Assembly: GCA_013398295.1 (NCBI GenBank)
Contig: VZSF01001513.1
Coordinates: forward strand, 874,384-938,383
Length of the DNA: 64,000 nucleotides
Source: Chionis minor
Lineage: Eukaryota > Chordata > Aves > Charadriiformes > Chionididae
Direction: 5' to 3'
The translations under genes and the position numbers were made by a program. This document shows positions 49,185-60,175 of the stretch, in pieces (position 1 is the first letter of the stretch; every line of letters starts with the position of its first letter). The notes below the pieces were generated by a model that searched no databases, was not told the origin of the DNA, and worked only from the letters and a program-made list of their open reading frames with translations.

Positions 49185-52100
49185 TGTATAACAGGAGCTA
49201 GATGAAGTCCTTTCATGTTTCAGGTAGTGTTATACATTAGCACCGTAATGCAGGGCTGCCTTTCTCCCCCCCTCGTAAAAGTCTGAAACCTGTTGCCTGT
49301 TATGCCCTTAGCCACCCATTCATAGTTCAGACACCCTTGAGTCCAACATTGTACAAGAAGAAACTTGTGTTCTCTGAACAAAAGCTGCTGCTGCTCTTAG
49401 GGTGGGACTTTCCAGACTTATGGGTTATCCTAATAAAACCCAGGAATGTTTTAAAGGCAGTAGCATTAGAGACCACCAACTATTTTATTGTTGAAGCCTA
49501 AAAGAAAAATCTATTATACCTGAGACTGACTCTGTAGCTGTTTCTTTTAGCAGGCTCCTTAGAAAAGTAGAAGGGCTGAATTTTTACAGGGGCATTAATG
49601 CATTATTTTAGATTGCATGTGTCTGGATAGTTACACACAACTATATAATAAGCGTGTGAGAAAATAAACTGGATTTGGACCTGTCACATATCCTTTCTAA
49701 CACAGAACACAGGAGAAACAGTATAAATTAAAAGGACCAAATCTTGCCTGTTCAGTATGGCTATTTTTGCTTTTCTAGATGTTTGTCTGTCCTGGCCTCA
49801 TCAGTGTGACATGTGAGCAAAACATATACACATAAAATATGTCAAAACGTGCATACACCCTCACAGTCTTCGCATGAAACAGAACATAGTTAATAAAAAA
49901 ACTGGGAATTTTACAGGTTGAAAACTGAATCACCAAAACCTGAAAACTTGACTCACCTCAAAATGGTTCTGTGCACAATTTCCACTGACATAAATGTACT
50001 AACTAATTGTATCTGATGGATCTGGGCTTCCCACACCCAAGGCTGCATAAGAAGGTATCAGGTAATGAATGGAGCTCTCTTGAGGGCCAAATCAATACTA
50101 TGCACATCATTTATTTTAACACTTGTCCTGCTGAAGGTAATAAAGCAGATGGTGTGAAAGCGAGCCATGCTCCACAGTTAATGAAAGTGGCTAGTAGCTG
50201 TTGTCCTTGGCACATGGCTTTTAATTTTTGGAAATGTTGATGACAGGTTTGCTTCTGGTGTCCCAGATCAGATTCAGTGACCCAAATGCCTCATCTAGAT
50301 CCCGGATGGTCATATGGTTGTGCAGACCTCCTTCACTAGCCATGACTTTTGCCATTAGTTATAGCTTTGGTGGTCGCTATATTATTTTAATATTTCTGTC
50401 ATGAAGTACTGTCTATGGGGGATGTGAATATATAATGCAGATTTTCAGAGGCGAGGATTTAATTACGCAAGTGTTGCTTGCCTTCTCAAAAGAGCAATGT
50501 CCAACTCTCTCTCTCAATGCAGGAGGATATATGTAATTGAGAAGATCTGAGCCCAGCCATAAAACTCACTGGAGCCCTGACACTTGAGACATAGGGCCAG
50601 GTTGTCAAACTCTTAGACAAAGAACAGTTGTTCAAAATACACTGGGGGAACCTGCATCTCTGCATGTGAATGTCCGCCACAGTGTATGTGGTAGCCTAAT
50701 TTACACCTACAAATCCCAGTAAGTATTTGTACTGCCTGCTGATAGGGAAGGTTGCAGGAACCTATCTAAAAGAAGGCCTACAGAGCTGGCTCCTTGCCTT
50801 ACTAGTTTAGAGGAAAATTCCTGCCAATTTGGCTTTTTTATGTTATACTTCAAATGACAGAAAAACAGAAATTAAAAGTGTTGGATACATTTTGGCCTTA
50901 TCTTAAGGTAGTTTGATTTAAGTTAAAATGTGATACTCCAAATGGGATTACCTCTTAAAACATTCTTGTTTAATTCCCACTCTAAATAAGAGGGGAGAAA
51001 AACAGACACAAAGAAACAGTGATCAAGATCTAGAGATTTAAAAATCAGCTGCTGTGCTTAGTCTGATGTATTCCCTGATCTACCCACACATTTATTCTCT
51101 TGCTCACACACAGACAGAATTAATTCATCCCAAGATGCAACTGTGCATCTGTTTTATATATTTGACTAGTCATTTCAGAAATATTTTTAACTTGTGGGGA
51201 GCATTTACAAGTGTAAGAGCAGGAAAGGTGACAAATAAAGGTGAGAGTATACATTTCCCAGACAAGAATAACGAGATGTAATAACTATGGGCAAAAATCT
51301 ACTTCTCTGTGATCCATCCTGTATGTAATCCCCAGTAGGGATTCAGTGATTTCACCTGGAAAGTATTGAGAGGTTACAAGGAAAACCTGCCTGTTAATAG
51401 GAGGCATAGGTAGGAGACAGGTCACCTACATCCACACCTACAGTAGCACAAATTTCTACTGTTTGGTTTGAAGGTAATCTCAAGCTGTCGGTTAAATTAG
51501 GCCAGCTGCTACTAGCTGCTCATCCAAACCAGCACATGACAATGTGAAGCAATAGATAGGAATACACAAGGCAGGATAAAGTCTAAATAAAGGATCCTGT
51601 CGCCTTCCAGACAAACCCCTTGTTTCCTCAGGTGAACTTTTGCCTTCATTCCTGGAAAAGCAAAGGCGTTGTCCTCTCTCTGACAGCAACTGGGTCTTAA
51701 ACAAGTTTCCTGACTTAATTGGCCCCCACACAAATGCAAACTGAAGATCCGTCTCTGTTCTGAGCCTCTGCTTCTTTCCAGGTTACTTAAACTGACAGGG
51801 ATTTCTCTTCTAATCTGAGGATCCCTTCTGACAGGGCTGCAGATGAGGAAAGGAGGCTGACCACAAAATTCTGGGAAGTCAACTACCTCTGACTTCCTTC
51901 AAATCCTTTTCCTAGTCCCAAAGGAATGCATTCAGGAGGCCAAAAGTCTCAGGAAGCAGCTGCCACATTAAATACTTCTAGCTGGGGATCCGTCGTGAGA
52001 TGGTGGGAAAGTTGAACTGGTTTGGAAAATGTTGGTGAAATCGCCTTCAAAATCAGCTTAGCAGAGAGCTGCCACTCAGCTCATGTTTCAGTGGCACAGA

Positions 52101-53324
52101 GGAGATAAGAAACCCCCCTCACAGTGCAGAGGCAAGGAGCTTTACCACTTGATACATCAAATCTTGTTTAGGGAAAATAAGCAAAATTGTAGTGCCTCAT
52201 TGCTTTGGAACTGGGATGGGTTTTTTTTTCTCCTCCTGAAGGGTGACGGTCCATTTTGTGCAGTATATCCAGAGGGTGCAATGTCAGGAAAAGATGTCTA
52301 CAGTCACACATTTGAGACCGTGGAGTTAAGAGTGGGATTTAAAGCATGCTGTAGTCTCGGAAATTCTGTTCTGGTACTGCTTCAGGAGCAAGGCTGCATC
52401 CCAATGTGGAGTACATGCATGTTCATTACAAGGGAAGAAAAGCCGATTGCGTTAGTGGCTTGCTCTACTTCATTTCTTGTGAATGTCAGAGACCGTGGCT
52501 AGTGGAAGTGCAAGTGTTGCTCTGAAAAAGGCAAAAAAAGGCCTTGATTTAGCATATTTATATCCAAACTCATCAGCTGTGATTAGTTTATTCTCCATTT
52601 ACCAGAGTTTTGGGAGAAATAAGATTTATCCTTTGCTCTTTGCCTTTTTGGGGATAGATGATATAATTTAGGAGGATCATCATCACTTTTTTTTTTTTTT
52701 AAACATAAATACTTGTAAAAACAATGCATCTCTACTGTACAGAGAAACTCCAACAAAGCTTTCTGGGGGCATGAAACCTTCCCAAATTCTAATTCTCCTA
52801 ATCCCTGAAGTGTTTTAGGGGAGTGGAACTGGTATTTGCAGAGCAAGAGGGTTTACTGCTTTGTGGAGTGTTGCAGGCAAGACCGACCTCTGCAGGACAA
52901 AGTGAAACAAGTCTCATGAATGCTAGACTGAATGAAACTGTGGCCTGTGGTAGTAGCAGTAAAAAGTAAGTGTTCTCCCATTTTTTGGAGAAAGACTTTC
53001 CTCTTTCCCTGGTTTTTTGAGTCAAACTCATAGTGTATGTTGACAGAAAGGGGCAGGTGAAATTTTCGTGTGAGCCCCGGCCCCCCTCAGAGAGGGTTTC
53101 ATTTGCTTCCACTGATGCACAGAACGGTTGTGAAGGGTAATAAACTCTTGCCGCTAGTTTTATTTAGGGCGAAAAGCTCCTTGCAAAGTGGTTATCGGGC
53201 CCCAGGACAGACCATGCTTTGCTGTGAATGTGAAAGGTCACACGATGGTGAAACTCAGCCTAACACTGAAATGGGTATTAACATTTTTCCAAGCCCCTGA
53301 GGACCAAACCTGAGACAGAGGACA
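49185..53324. other. Unique sequence, no recognised gene
   Basis: About 4 kb without recognised elements. The plus-strand frame 52083-52502 (139 codons, ATG start) has no recognised domain. A T-run lies at about 52688-52700. Confidence 0.4.
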
Positions 53325-53350
53325 GGGTGAGGGGGTGTGTGGGTGTGGGG
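53325..53350 (+). other. G-quadruplex motif
   Basis: GGG-TGA-GGGGG-TGTGT-GGG-TGT-GGGG fits the G3+N1-7 pattern with four G-runs and loops of 3, 5 and 3 bases. It sits at the start of a G/T-rich stretch to about 53366. Confidence 0.7.
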
Positions 53351-53649
53351 ATGCGTGTGTGGGTGTCACATTGGGAAGTATTTTTCCTCCTACATGCTGA
53401 AACTTAGTTTAAGTCTCTTTTCTTCTCTCCTTTTTTTCCTTCCTTTTTTAAGGGTCCTGGATCAAAAAGTTTCCTTGACTGTTTTAATGGCTGTTCTGGT
53501 TCTTTTCCTTCTAATTACTTGCCAGTGCCAGAGTGAGTTGTTCTTGTACAGTCAGCACTGCAGATTCTTTGGAGACCCCAAAACAGTTGAATAAAAGCTA
53601 GTAAATCTAACAAGTTGCTCAGCGAGCAGTGGAACTTGTGAAGCCAGGC

Positions 53650-53760
53650 TTCCTGTGCCTCTCCAGCATGGATGCTTTGGTGTCTAACAACATCAGTGTC
53701 TCTGAAGTGGTTGCACATGTGGATTCTCTGATGGCTGATAAGAGGTGAGCTCACACCGTG
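53650..53760 (-). pseudogene. C2H2 zinc-finger relic
   Basis: On minus, SSPLISHQRIH followed after a short gap by FRDTDVVRHQSIHAGEAQEA reads as two tails of tandem C2H2 fingers: H-x3-H pairs (HQRIH and HQSIH) and a decayed TGEKP linker (AGEAQ). The linker and the first cysteines of the second finger are lost by deletion, and the fingers before and after are gone. The frame is open from 53925 to 53515 but only this part is zinc-finger-like. No other exons of a ZNF gene are seen, so a decayed retrocopy or a broken exon is likely. Confidence 0.6.
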
Positions 53761-56700
53761 TTTTTTCTCCTCTGAGGAGTTTCTGACTTCAATCTTTTCC
53801 CTTTTCTGACGCCTGTGTAAGAAGTGGGAACTTGATGTGTTTTGAGTCCTCAGCGCTGCTGTAAGGCTTGGTTGAGATTGCAGGGCGGATTTCAGAGTTA
53901 CACAGGGAGAGGGAGGGAATAGCAAAGACTAATGAATGTATGTGCACACACACATGGAGTAGTTTGGCAAACCTTTAAGCTGGCCACCAAAAAACGCAGC
54001 ACCCCTCTCCCTCTGTGCTCACGGCAGGCTGCCCATTGCTCCTCTCTGAGCGTTCTTGGCACAGGCATTTATACAGCTGGCTGGTGAACTGATCACGCCG
54101 AAAAATGTGCGAATGATTGGGTTTGGATATTAGGTTTGAGTTAATAAGGCTGCACGGCTTATCTTTTTTTCAGCCAGCACCATTCCCTCATCTGATTTGC
54201 TTCAAGGCTGCACAAACACTTCCTGCAGAGGCAGAAGTGGGTGGCCAGGAGGAGCAGGGTGAGGGGGCGCAAGTATTTTTTTCTTTACACTGGCAGCGCC
54301 TGCTTTAAATGCACACTGAACTACAGCCACAGCCACCATGAGAGCACAACCCTTCTTTCTTAAGGAATTAAAGCTAAAATTGTCTATTAAAAAAGCGGTG
54401 GTCTGATACCTATCAATGGGAGAATAAATATAAAACCAGTGGTCAAAACATGAAGACTTGTTTTTCCAGCAACCCTAACTTACACAGAGATGCTGCTTTT
54501 TGCGAGAATAACGAAGGGGGCAGGCAGAGCAAAGAGGTTTTAGAACTATATCAAGCTCTCAAATGTAAAGCCAGGCATGACAATTTTAACAAAAAATTCA
54601 AATCACCATCTAAAAAATAGCAGCGGGGAAGTCATGGCAAAGAATACAATACTCCTGATGAGATAATCACACCAAAAGCATTACCTAAGGTTGCTTAAAC
54701 CTCCATCACCTGTACTCTATAAGTTGGTTCCATGGAAGAGGTAGTGTTTCTATGAACACTTAACAGCTTTACTATATGTCTAGCTTGCTTTTCAAGCAAG
54801 ATTTGTGCGTCCTTCTCACTTTTTAAAATGGCAAGACAGCTTTACTGAGACGACATCTGAGATACAGGTGAATTGCATGTCATTGTGCTGGATATAGGAG
54901 TGTCAGGGAAAAGTCCTGTGCTTGTGTTATGCAGGAAATCTAATTTAATTATCACAACAATTCCTTATGGCCTAAAAATCTGTTAATGTATCACTGTCTG
55001 GGCTTTGGCTACTGAAAAAAACAGCTTATTGTTGAAATGGAGCTTTTGAGACCTGGTTTCCAAGTGCCAGGAAGTTGTTGGTTTTCAGATGTATTTTGCA
55101 TGTGGTTCTTTCTCTTTGGCATTGAGAAACATAGCTTTGGCTCCTACTTCTGTTGTGATGGACTGGTAATCTTCAATTCTGCTCCAGCTGATTGTTTTTC
55201 AGAGCCACAGATGGCAACAAAGACACTCTGATTCTGGTTTGAATGTCATGTTTCTGGACCTCTGTGGAGCTTCAGGACTTGCATCTTGAATGGATAGGAA
55301 GATCTTAACTCCCTGCTATGATTTCTTGTTCACTATCGCTGTTACTGTCTGTTCTTGTCCTTATTCCTACCATAGTTGAAGCTGCACAAACGCAGAGGAG
55401 GAAGACAAGCTCCCTCCCGTAAAGAACTGGTCATTCCCACTTTACGTCATATTCATGTTATGGCCATCAGCATACTGCTTTCATTCTCCTAACTCTGCAC
55501 TATGCCATGGGGCCTAGCTAAGGAAGAACTTACACTCAAAATACTATTTTGGGAAGAAGTATTACTTCAGGTAGAAAAAAATGAGAAGCTATGTGCGCAT
55601 GGATTTCCCTTTCCATAGAGCATAACTGTGATTACTGTTGGGGAAGCTGTTCTGGAGTTAGAAATCAGGAAAGCTGACAGTGTCATGGCTGGTAATCATA
55701 CAACTGATCGCTGTTCTGCTTAGTGCCAACTGGCAAACACCCACCATAACCAATGCAATGGAAAAACACAGCAACGTGATGTCCACCAATACCTACATTA
55801 TTCCACATATTCCCGCTTTAGCCTTTTACTGAAAATTTAATTATGGTCTTAATTATTCTTCTGTAGTCTATGTGCTGCAGAAATACACTGGGATTGATTA
55901 AAATGCCTATATTTTTTGCCCAAGGCAAAGTACTTAAGTAATTGATTTGAAGCTGGATTTCGTTTCAATTATACCACAGTCACTGGACTCTTGAGCTGCT
56001 TCGGTTCCCTGCTTGCTTCCAGGAGGCTTTCTTTTTGAATAAGCTCAGCTTCTGCTCCTCAGCCATCTGGCTTCCAGCTCTTCATTTTCAACATTTTCAA
56101 CCCAATCCCCTTCACATGCAAGCCCAGATTACAGGAGTTTGTTCCGGCTCTAGATAAGTAGTAGCTGGATTTTTCTCTCCCAATTGCCAAAGCTGCCACA
56201 GTCCATCACAGGCAACGTAGTCCAGCTACGCATCACAACCTACAGGGCCTTGAGGTACTTGGCCTGCAGCCCCTATTTTGGTGAGTCATGTGTGCAGAAA
56301 TGCCTGTTGACCAAAGGTAAATATCCCAGGCTCCCAACAGGAAAATAAAAATGTGACTGTAAAGTTGATTACAGAAATGGATGTTTTCTTTGCTGAAGAC
56401 TGCATTTTTGCTATTCCACCAGAAAGTTTGAACCAGCATTAGTTAAACATGAAGGGTGGGTTTCATTTCTCCAAATAGAAGTGCCTGCAGTGTAGTCCTC
56501 TGTACTGTGCTAATATTCTGCATTTCTTCATAGTCAATGCAGAGAGAGGCACATAGAGTGTGTCATTCACCTTATTGAAGATGTCTGAAGCAATCCAGAA
56601 GAACTAGATGTGGAAGTGGTCTAGTTCATCTTCATTCTCTCTGGTAATTAAAGGGAGCATAAAGCAATTGGAAACCAGACCTTTAAGTGCAAGATCCAAT

Positions 56701-57331
56701 CTAACTCCTTAGAGAAATAAGATGTCAGAATGTCTTCAACTTTGTTGGTTATTGCATTTTTTCCCCCTGTTTAGGCTGAGCACCTACTGGTCATGAACAC
56801 CTTAGGCTGATTCTAACAATCAGGTATTGCAGCTGTGACGTTATTACCACAAGCTGTAGTTCAGAAATGCCTCCAGATTAGCTGAAATGTGCTTTCCATC
56901 AACATCAGGTATGTACATGCCTCTTTCCCTTCCTTTTTGTTTGCAGGGAGGGGGAAGGGGAGCAAACTGTGTCTTTTGCAATTCAAAACTTAACAGTCTC
57001 CACTTGTGTCTGAGTTCCCGTACGACTTTCTTATAGTACACTGGGATCTTATGGAACAGAGGATCTTGTTTCACACACATCTGTCTTTTTTGAACCCACA
57101 CCGCCACAGCAGCAAACACTTGGTTTTAGTGACCTCCTGTGCCCCTAATTGTGTCTCTTTGGGAAGGGAAAGGATTTTCCTTACTTGGCAGGTGAACATC
57201 TAGATTGTGTCTCATATTCCATCTTCTCAGAGCCAAGCTCTGTAGAACATGCATTATGAAGGCAGCAGTCTTAAGGCCTCAGGGGAATGAGCCAATGTTA
57301 TTAAACCTGTGCTTTTTTTCCTTTGCAATAG
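53761..57331. other. Unique sequence, no recognised gene
   Basis: No recognised element. At 54328-54337 the Kozak match GCCACCATGA opens only a 22-codon frame. The minus strand is open from 57119 to 56844 without an ATG at its head; its basic peptide is not recognised. Confidence 0.4.
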
Positions 57332-57405
57332 AGTATTTCAGCCCGCGGTCTGTGTACCTCTGGGAGTCTGCAGAATACTTCAAGAGGTCCATGAAAAACA
57401 GCTAA
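57332..57405 (+). other. Candidate terminal coding exon (unidentified)
   Basis: GCTTTTTTTCCTTTGCAATAG ends at 57331. The open frame continues YFSPRSVYLWESAEYFKRSM and KNS to TAA at 57403-57405. Codons here are G/C-rich at third positions (AGC CCG CGG, GTG TAC CTC TGG GAG) in AT-rich surroundings, as in a coding exon. A second acceptor, TTTCAG at 57341, would keep the frame. The start needs two bases, which fits the phase 1 end of 34672-34764. No polyadenylation signal is seen in the next 200 bases. Not recognised. Confidence 0.3.
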
Positions 57406-58029
57406 CAGAAGCAAGCCTTTTGCCCGTTGGTTAAAATTCTCTATACACGAATCTATACCTCTTTTAGAAAAAAGAAGAAAAATCAGGGGGCTTGTAAATT
57501 GAAAACTGTTGAAAACTGCAGCTCCTTAATGTTACAAGAAGTAATTTTTCTAAAAGCTTGGATGCGTGAAGGGTCAGAGGGTGAATTATTCTAGCTTGGT
57601 GGTTCGCACAATCACTCAGGCAACAGTAGTTGCTCCAATAAGCATTTAATTATTTTGTACAAACAGGAGAGACTGAAAAAGTCATACCTCCAAATATCCT
57701 GTAGTGCAGTAATTAGGAAAACCTCTATGAAGGTGAGAGGCTTGAACTGGGCAGGCAAAAACATGAAGCTTAGCACATCTACGGGGAAAGTTGCCACTTT
57801 CTCTATAATGGGTACGTAAAAGCAACACCTCTCCACATATCTTTCTTCTTGATGTTTTGTGCTGTGTGGGATCTGGTAAATGTTTCCCTGTGGCTGAACA
57901 GTTGGAGTTGTTGTACATGTGCTCAGCATTGGAGGAATTGTGTATGTGCTCAGAAACAAGGAGCTGTGAGGGTGGTAGTCTAGATGTGTAGGCTCAAGGA
58001 GCACTGCAGCTAGGGCGCTGAGGATCTCT
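57406..58029. other. Unique sequence, nothing recognised
   Basis: If 57332 is a terminal exon this would hold its 3' UTR. The minus-strand frames at 57612-58004 lack a domain. Confidence 0.35.
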
Positions 58030-58170
58030 GTGAGCTGGGCACCAAAAGGTGCTTTATGATTAAGCCTTTTGCGGTTTACCCAAGGCTACACAGGTCGTCT
58101 TCGGAAGAGCAAGCATCTAAGGCTGAGCTTGCCAAATATGAGGCCAGTACCTTAACCACAGGGCTGCCAG
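58030..58170 (-). mobile_element. MIR SINE
   Basis: On the minus strand GTGGTTAAGGTACTGGCCTC is the MIR head, followed by a decayed B box region and GTGTAGCCTTGGGTAAACC, matching the TGTGACCTTGGGCAA core. Old amniote SINE. Confidence 0.65.
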
Positions 58171-60029
58171 GTCTTTATTAAACACAAGAGAGGTGGTGAC
58201 CAGGATAAGGGTGAGCATGAGAAGCGTTTTTTCCCCAGAGGGAGTTTTGAAAGGGAACCAGTAATGTGGGAGTGCTACCAACAAGCAAGTCATGCCAAGG
58301 GGTAAAGGACAAAGCCCTGCACTAGCTGTGCAAAGTACAGAGGTGGTGCAGCAAGGAATGTAAGGTTAGATTTGCAAATACATGGGGTTGTTTACAAACA
58401 AAGCGTGTTACTGCTGCCCCATGATGTGCTTCCTGTTGGATTTCCACATAGAATTCAGAGCACCCTCATGAGAGGCAAAGATGGGTTCATGGTTCTAGTA
58501 GGAACAATATTTGGTTTAAAAAAATAGATCAGCTTCAAGGAGAACAGCATCTTATTCCTCAAAAGAGCTTTAATTGAAATCAAGACGATCTACTACTTCC
58601 CAAGGGCTTTGTTATACTGCTCAGGCATCCTGAGGAACCAAAATTGGGTTTTTACCATAAACAAGCATTGAGAAACATGTTTCTTATTTAGATTGCTTCA
58701 TGTGTTCATGTCTTTTTTTGCTTCCCTGTTAGTCAACAGAATTTCTGGTGGCACAAATGGGAACAGGAAGTAAGTATTTCATGTGAGGAAAGGCAAACCT
58801 CCTGAAGTTCACAGAACTCAAAACTATTAACCTATTTTGGGGATTTAGAAAACAAAATGTTTACCTTCACAAACTTGTTTTGCCTGTAATTTAAACTAAT
58901 TTTCTCTTCCATGCCATTTAAGGAGATTACATTTCAAAAACAAACAGATTTTCAAGGGAGCCAATTTATGTATTAAAGCAGGCTGACAAAAGCAAAGCAG
59001 TCACAGATCAGTCCTACATAAATGATTTCTGTATGTCCTGTCCTCAGACTTCCTAATGTTTCCTCTGTTGGAAAATATTTTAGATTTTTACATTACATAT
59101 TAAATTATATATTAATAAATACAATAATAAAAATTATAGGTTTGTATTTATTGTTTGTATCTATTTGTAATTTTGTTTGTATTTATTATATCTATTGAAG
59201 TATTTGTTTGTTTCTCTCCCTTGTCATTTGTTGTGTCTCTGTCAACTTCTCGCACCAGTGCATGTGTGTGTTTTGCATTTTCTAGTGGGAGGCTATGCTC
59301 TGTTTAGAAAACATGAATCCAATAATGTAGAAAATAACTTTCAAACCTGATTTATTGGCATGGTCAAAGAATTTGGAAAATTTCAAACTTTAAAGTAAAG
59401 ACAGCTGAGAAAGCAAATATTTAAATATGCTAAAGCTTGGATGATGGTGAGTTATTCTTCAAAGTCCCCTTTCTTGTCAATCTCATTTTGATGCTTAAAA
59501 CTGAGTCGATTTTGCAGGCAGGGTACCGTGCTTGTGAGCAAATAAGATTCTTGTTTGTATTACAGTAACAACCAAACAACTGGTAATGATATGGAGGTTT
59601 TCTTTTTTTAGTCATGAGGTACTGAAGGGAAGAGCAAAAGTTGAGCTTTCAGTTCTAACTTTCCATGTTCTGACAGTTGTGTTTTTGATTTCTCAACACT
59701 ATGGTTATCATCTAACCCATAAAGACTATAATGAGGGTTTAGAAGCAGAGTGAGAAGATTGGTTTGTACTATGATCCCTGAAAGTAAATAGTGTGAAAAT
59801 GATTTGGCTGCAGTATTTTAAACAGTGGCTTGAATTGAAATACTTTTTTGTTTATTAAAGAACAGGAATGTTTCTAATGCTTCTATTTTTTTAACCTACA
59901 TAGAGTATTTTTCCGTTTGTTGTGGCTCCTAAGGAGTTACATTTTATTCTTTTATCTCATCAGAAAGTTTTTGAACATATCAGTAGCAAAAAAAGAAGGG
60001 TGGGTGGCTTCTGAATGCAATGCTGAAGA
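58171..60029. other. Unique AT-rich sequence
   Basis: Includes an AT-rich low-complexity tract at about 59085-59215 in which TTTGTATTTATT-like words recur. No gene recognised. Confidence 0.45.
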
Positions 60030-60175
60030 GTCAGCCCCAAGCCCCATAGAAATCTATGAATATATTCTCACCCCATTTCCATGAAAATTAGCTCTGGATT
60101 CCATGGGTCTGAGTCAAAACCTCATGAAATCATTCTGAGCTTTCCCTTTGACTTCAGTTGTCTTTGGCTCACGTT
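60030..60175. repeat. Palindromic ancient repeat relic
   Basis: CCAAGCCCCATAGAAATCTATG at the left and TCCCTTTGACTTCAGTTGTC then TTTGGCTCAC at the right resemble the two arms of the amniote hairpin element with CCAAAGCCCATTGAAGTC and its mirror. The centre has diverged or been inserted into. No family name assigned. Confidence 0.35.

Noticed and set aside
52083..52502. Plus-strand 139-codon frame
   Set aside because: No recognisable domain and no Kozak or splice support; not counted as a gene.
54329..54403. Perfect Kozak match GCCACCATGA before a small frame
   Set aside because: The frame ends after 22 codons and nothing supports transcription; a 10-base match is expected now and then in a long window.
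56844..57119. Minus-strand frame of 91 codons with a basic peptide
   Set aside because: No ATG at the head, no splice evidence and no recognised domain; length is within chance expectation.
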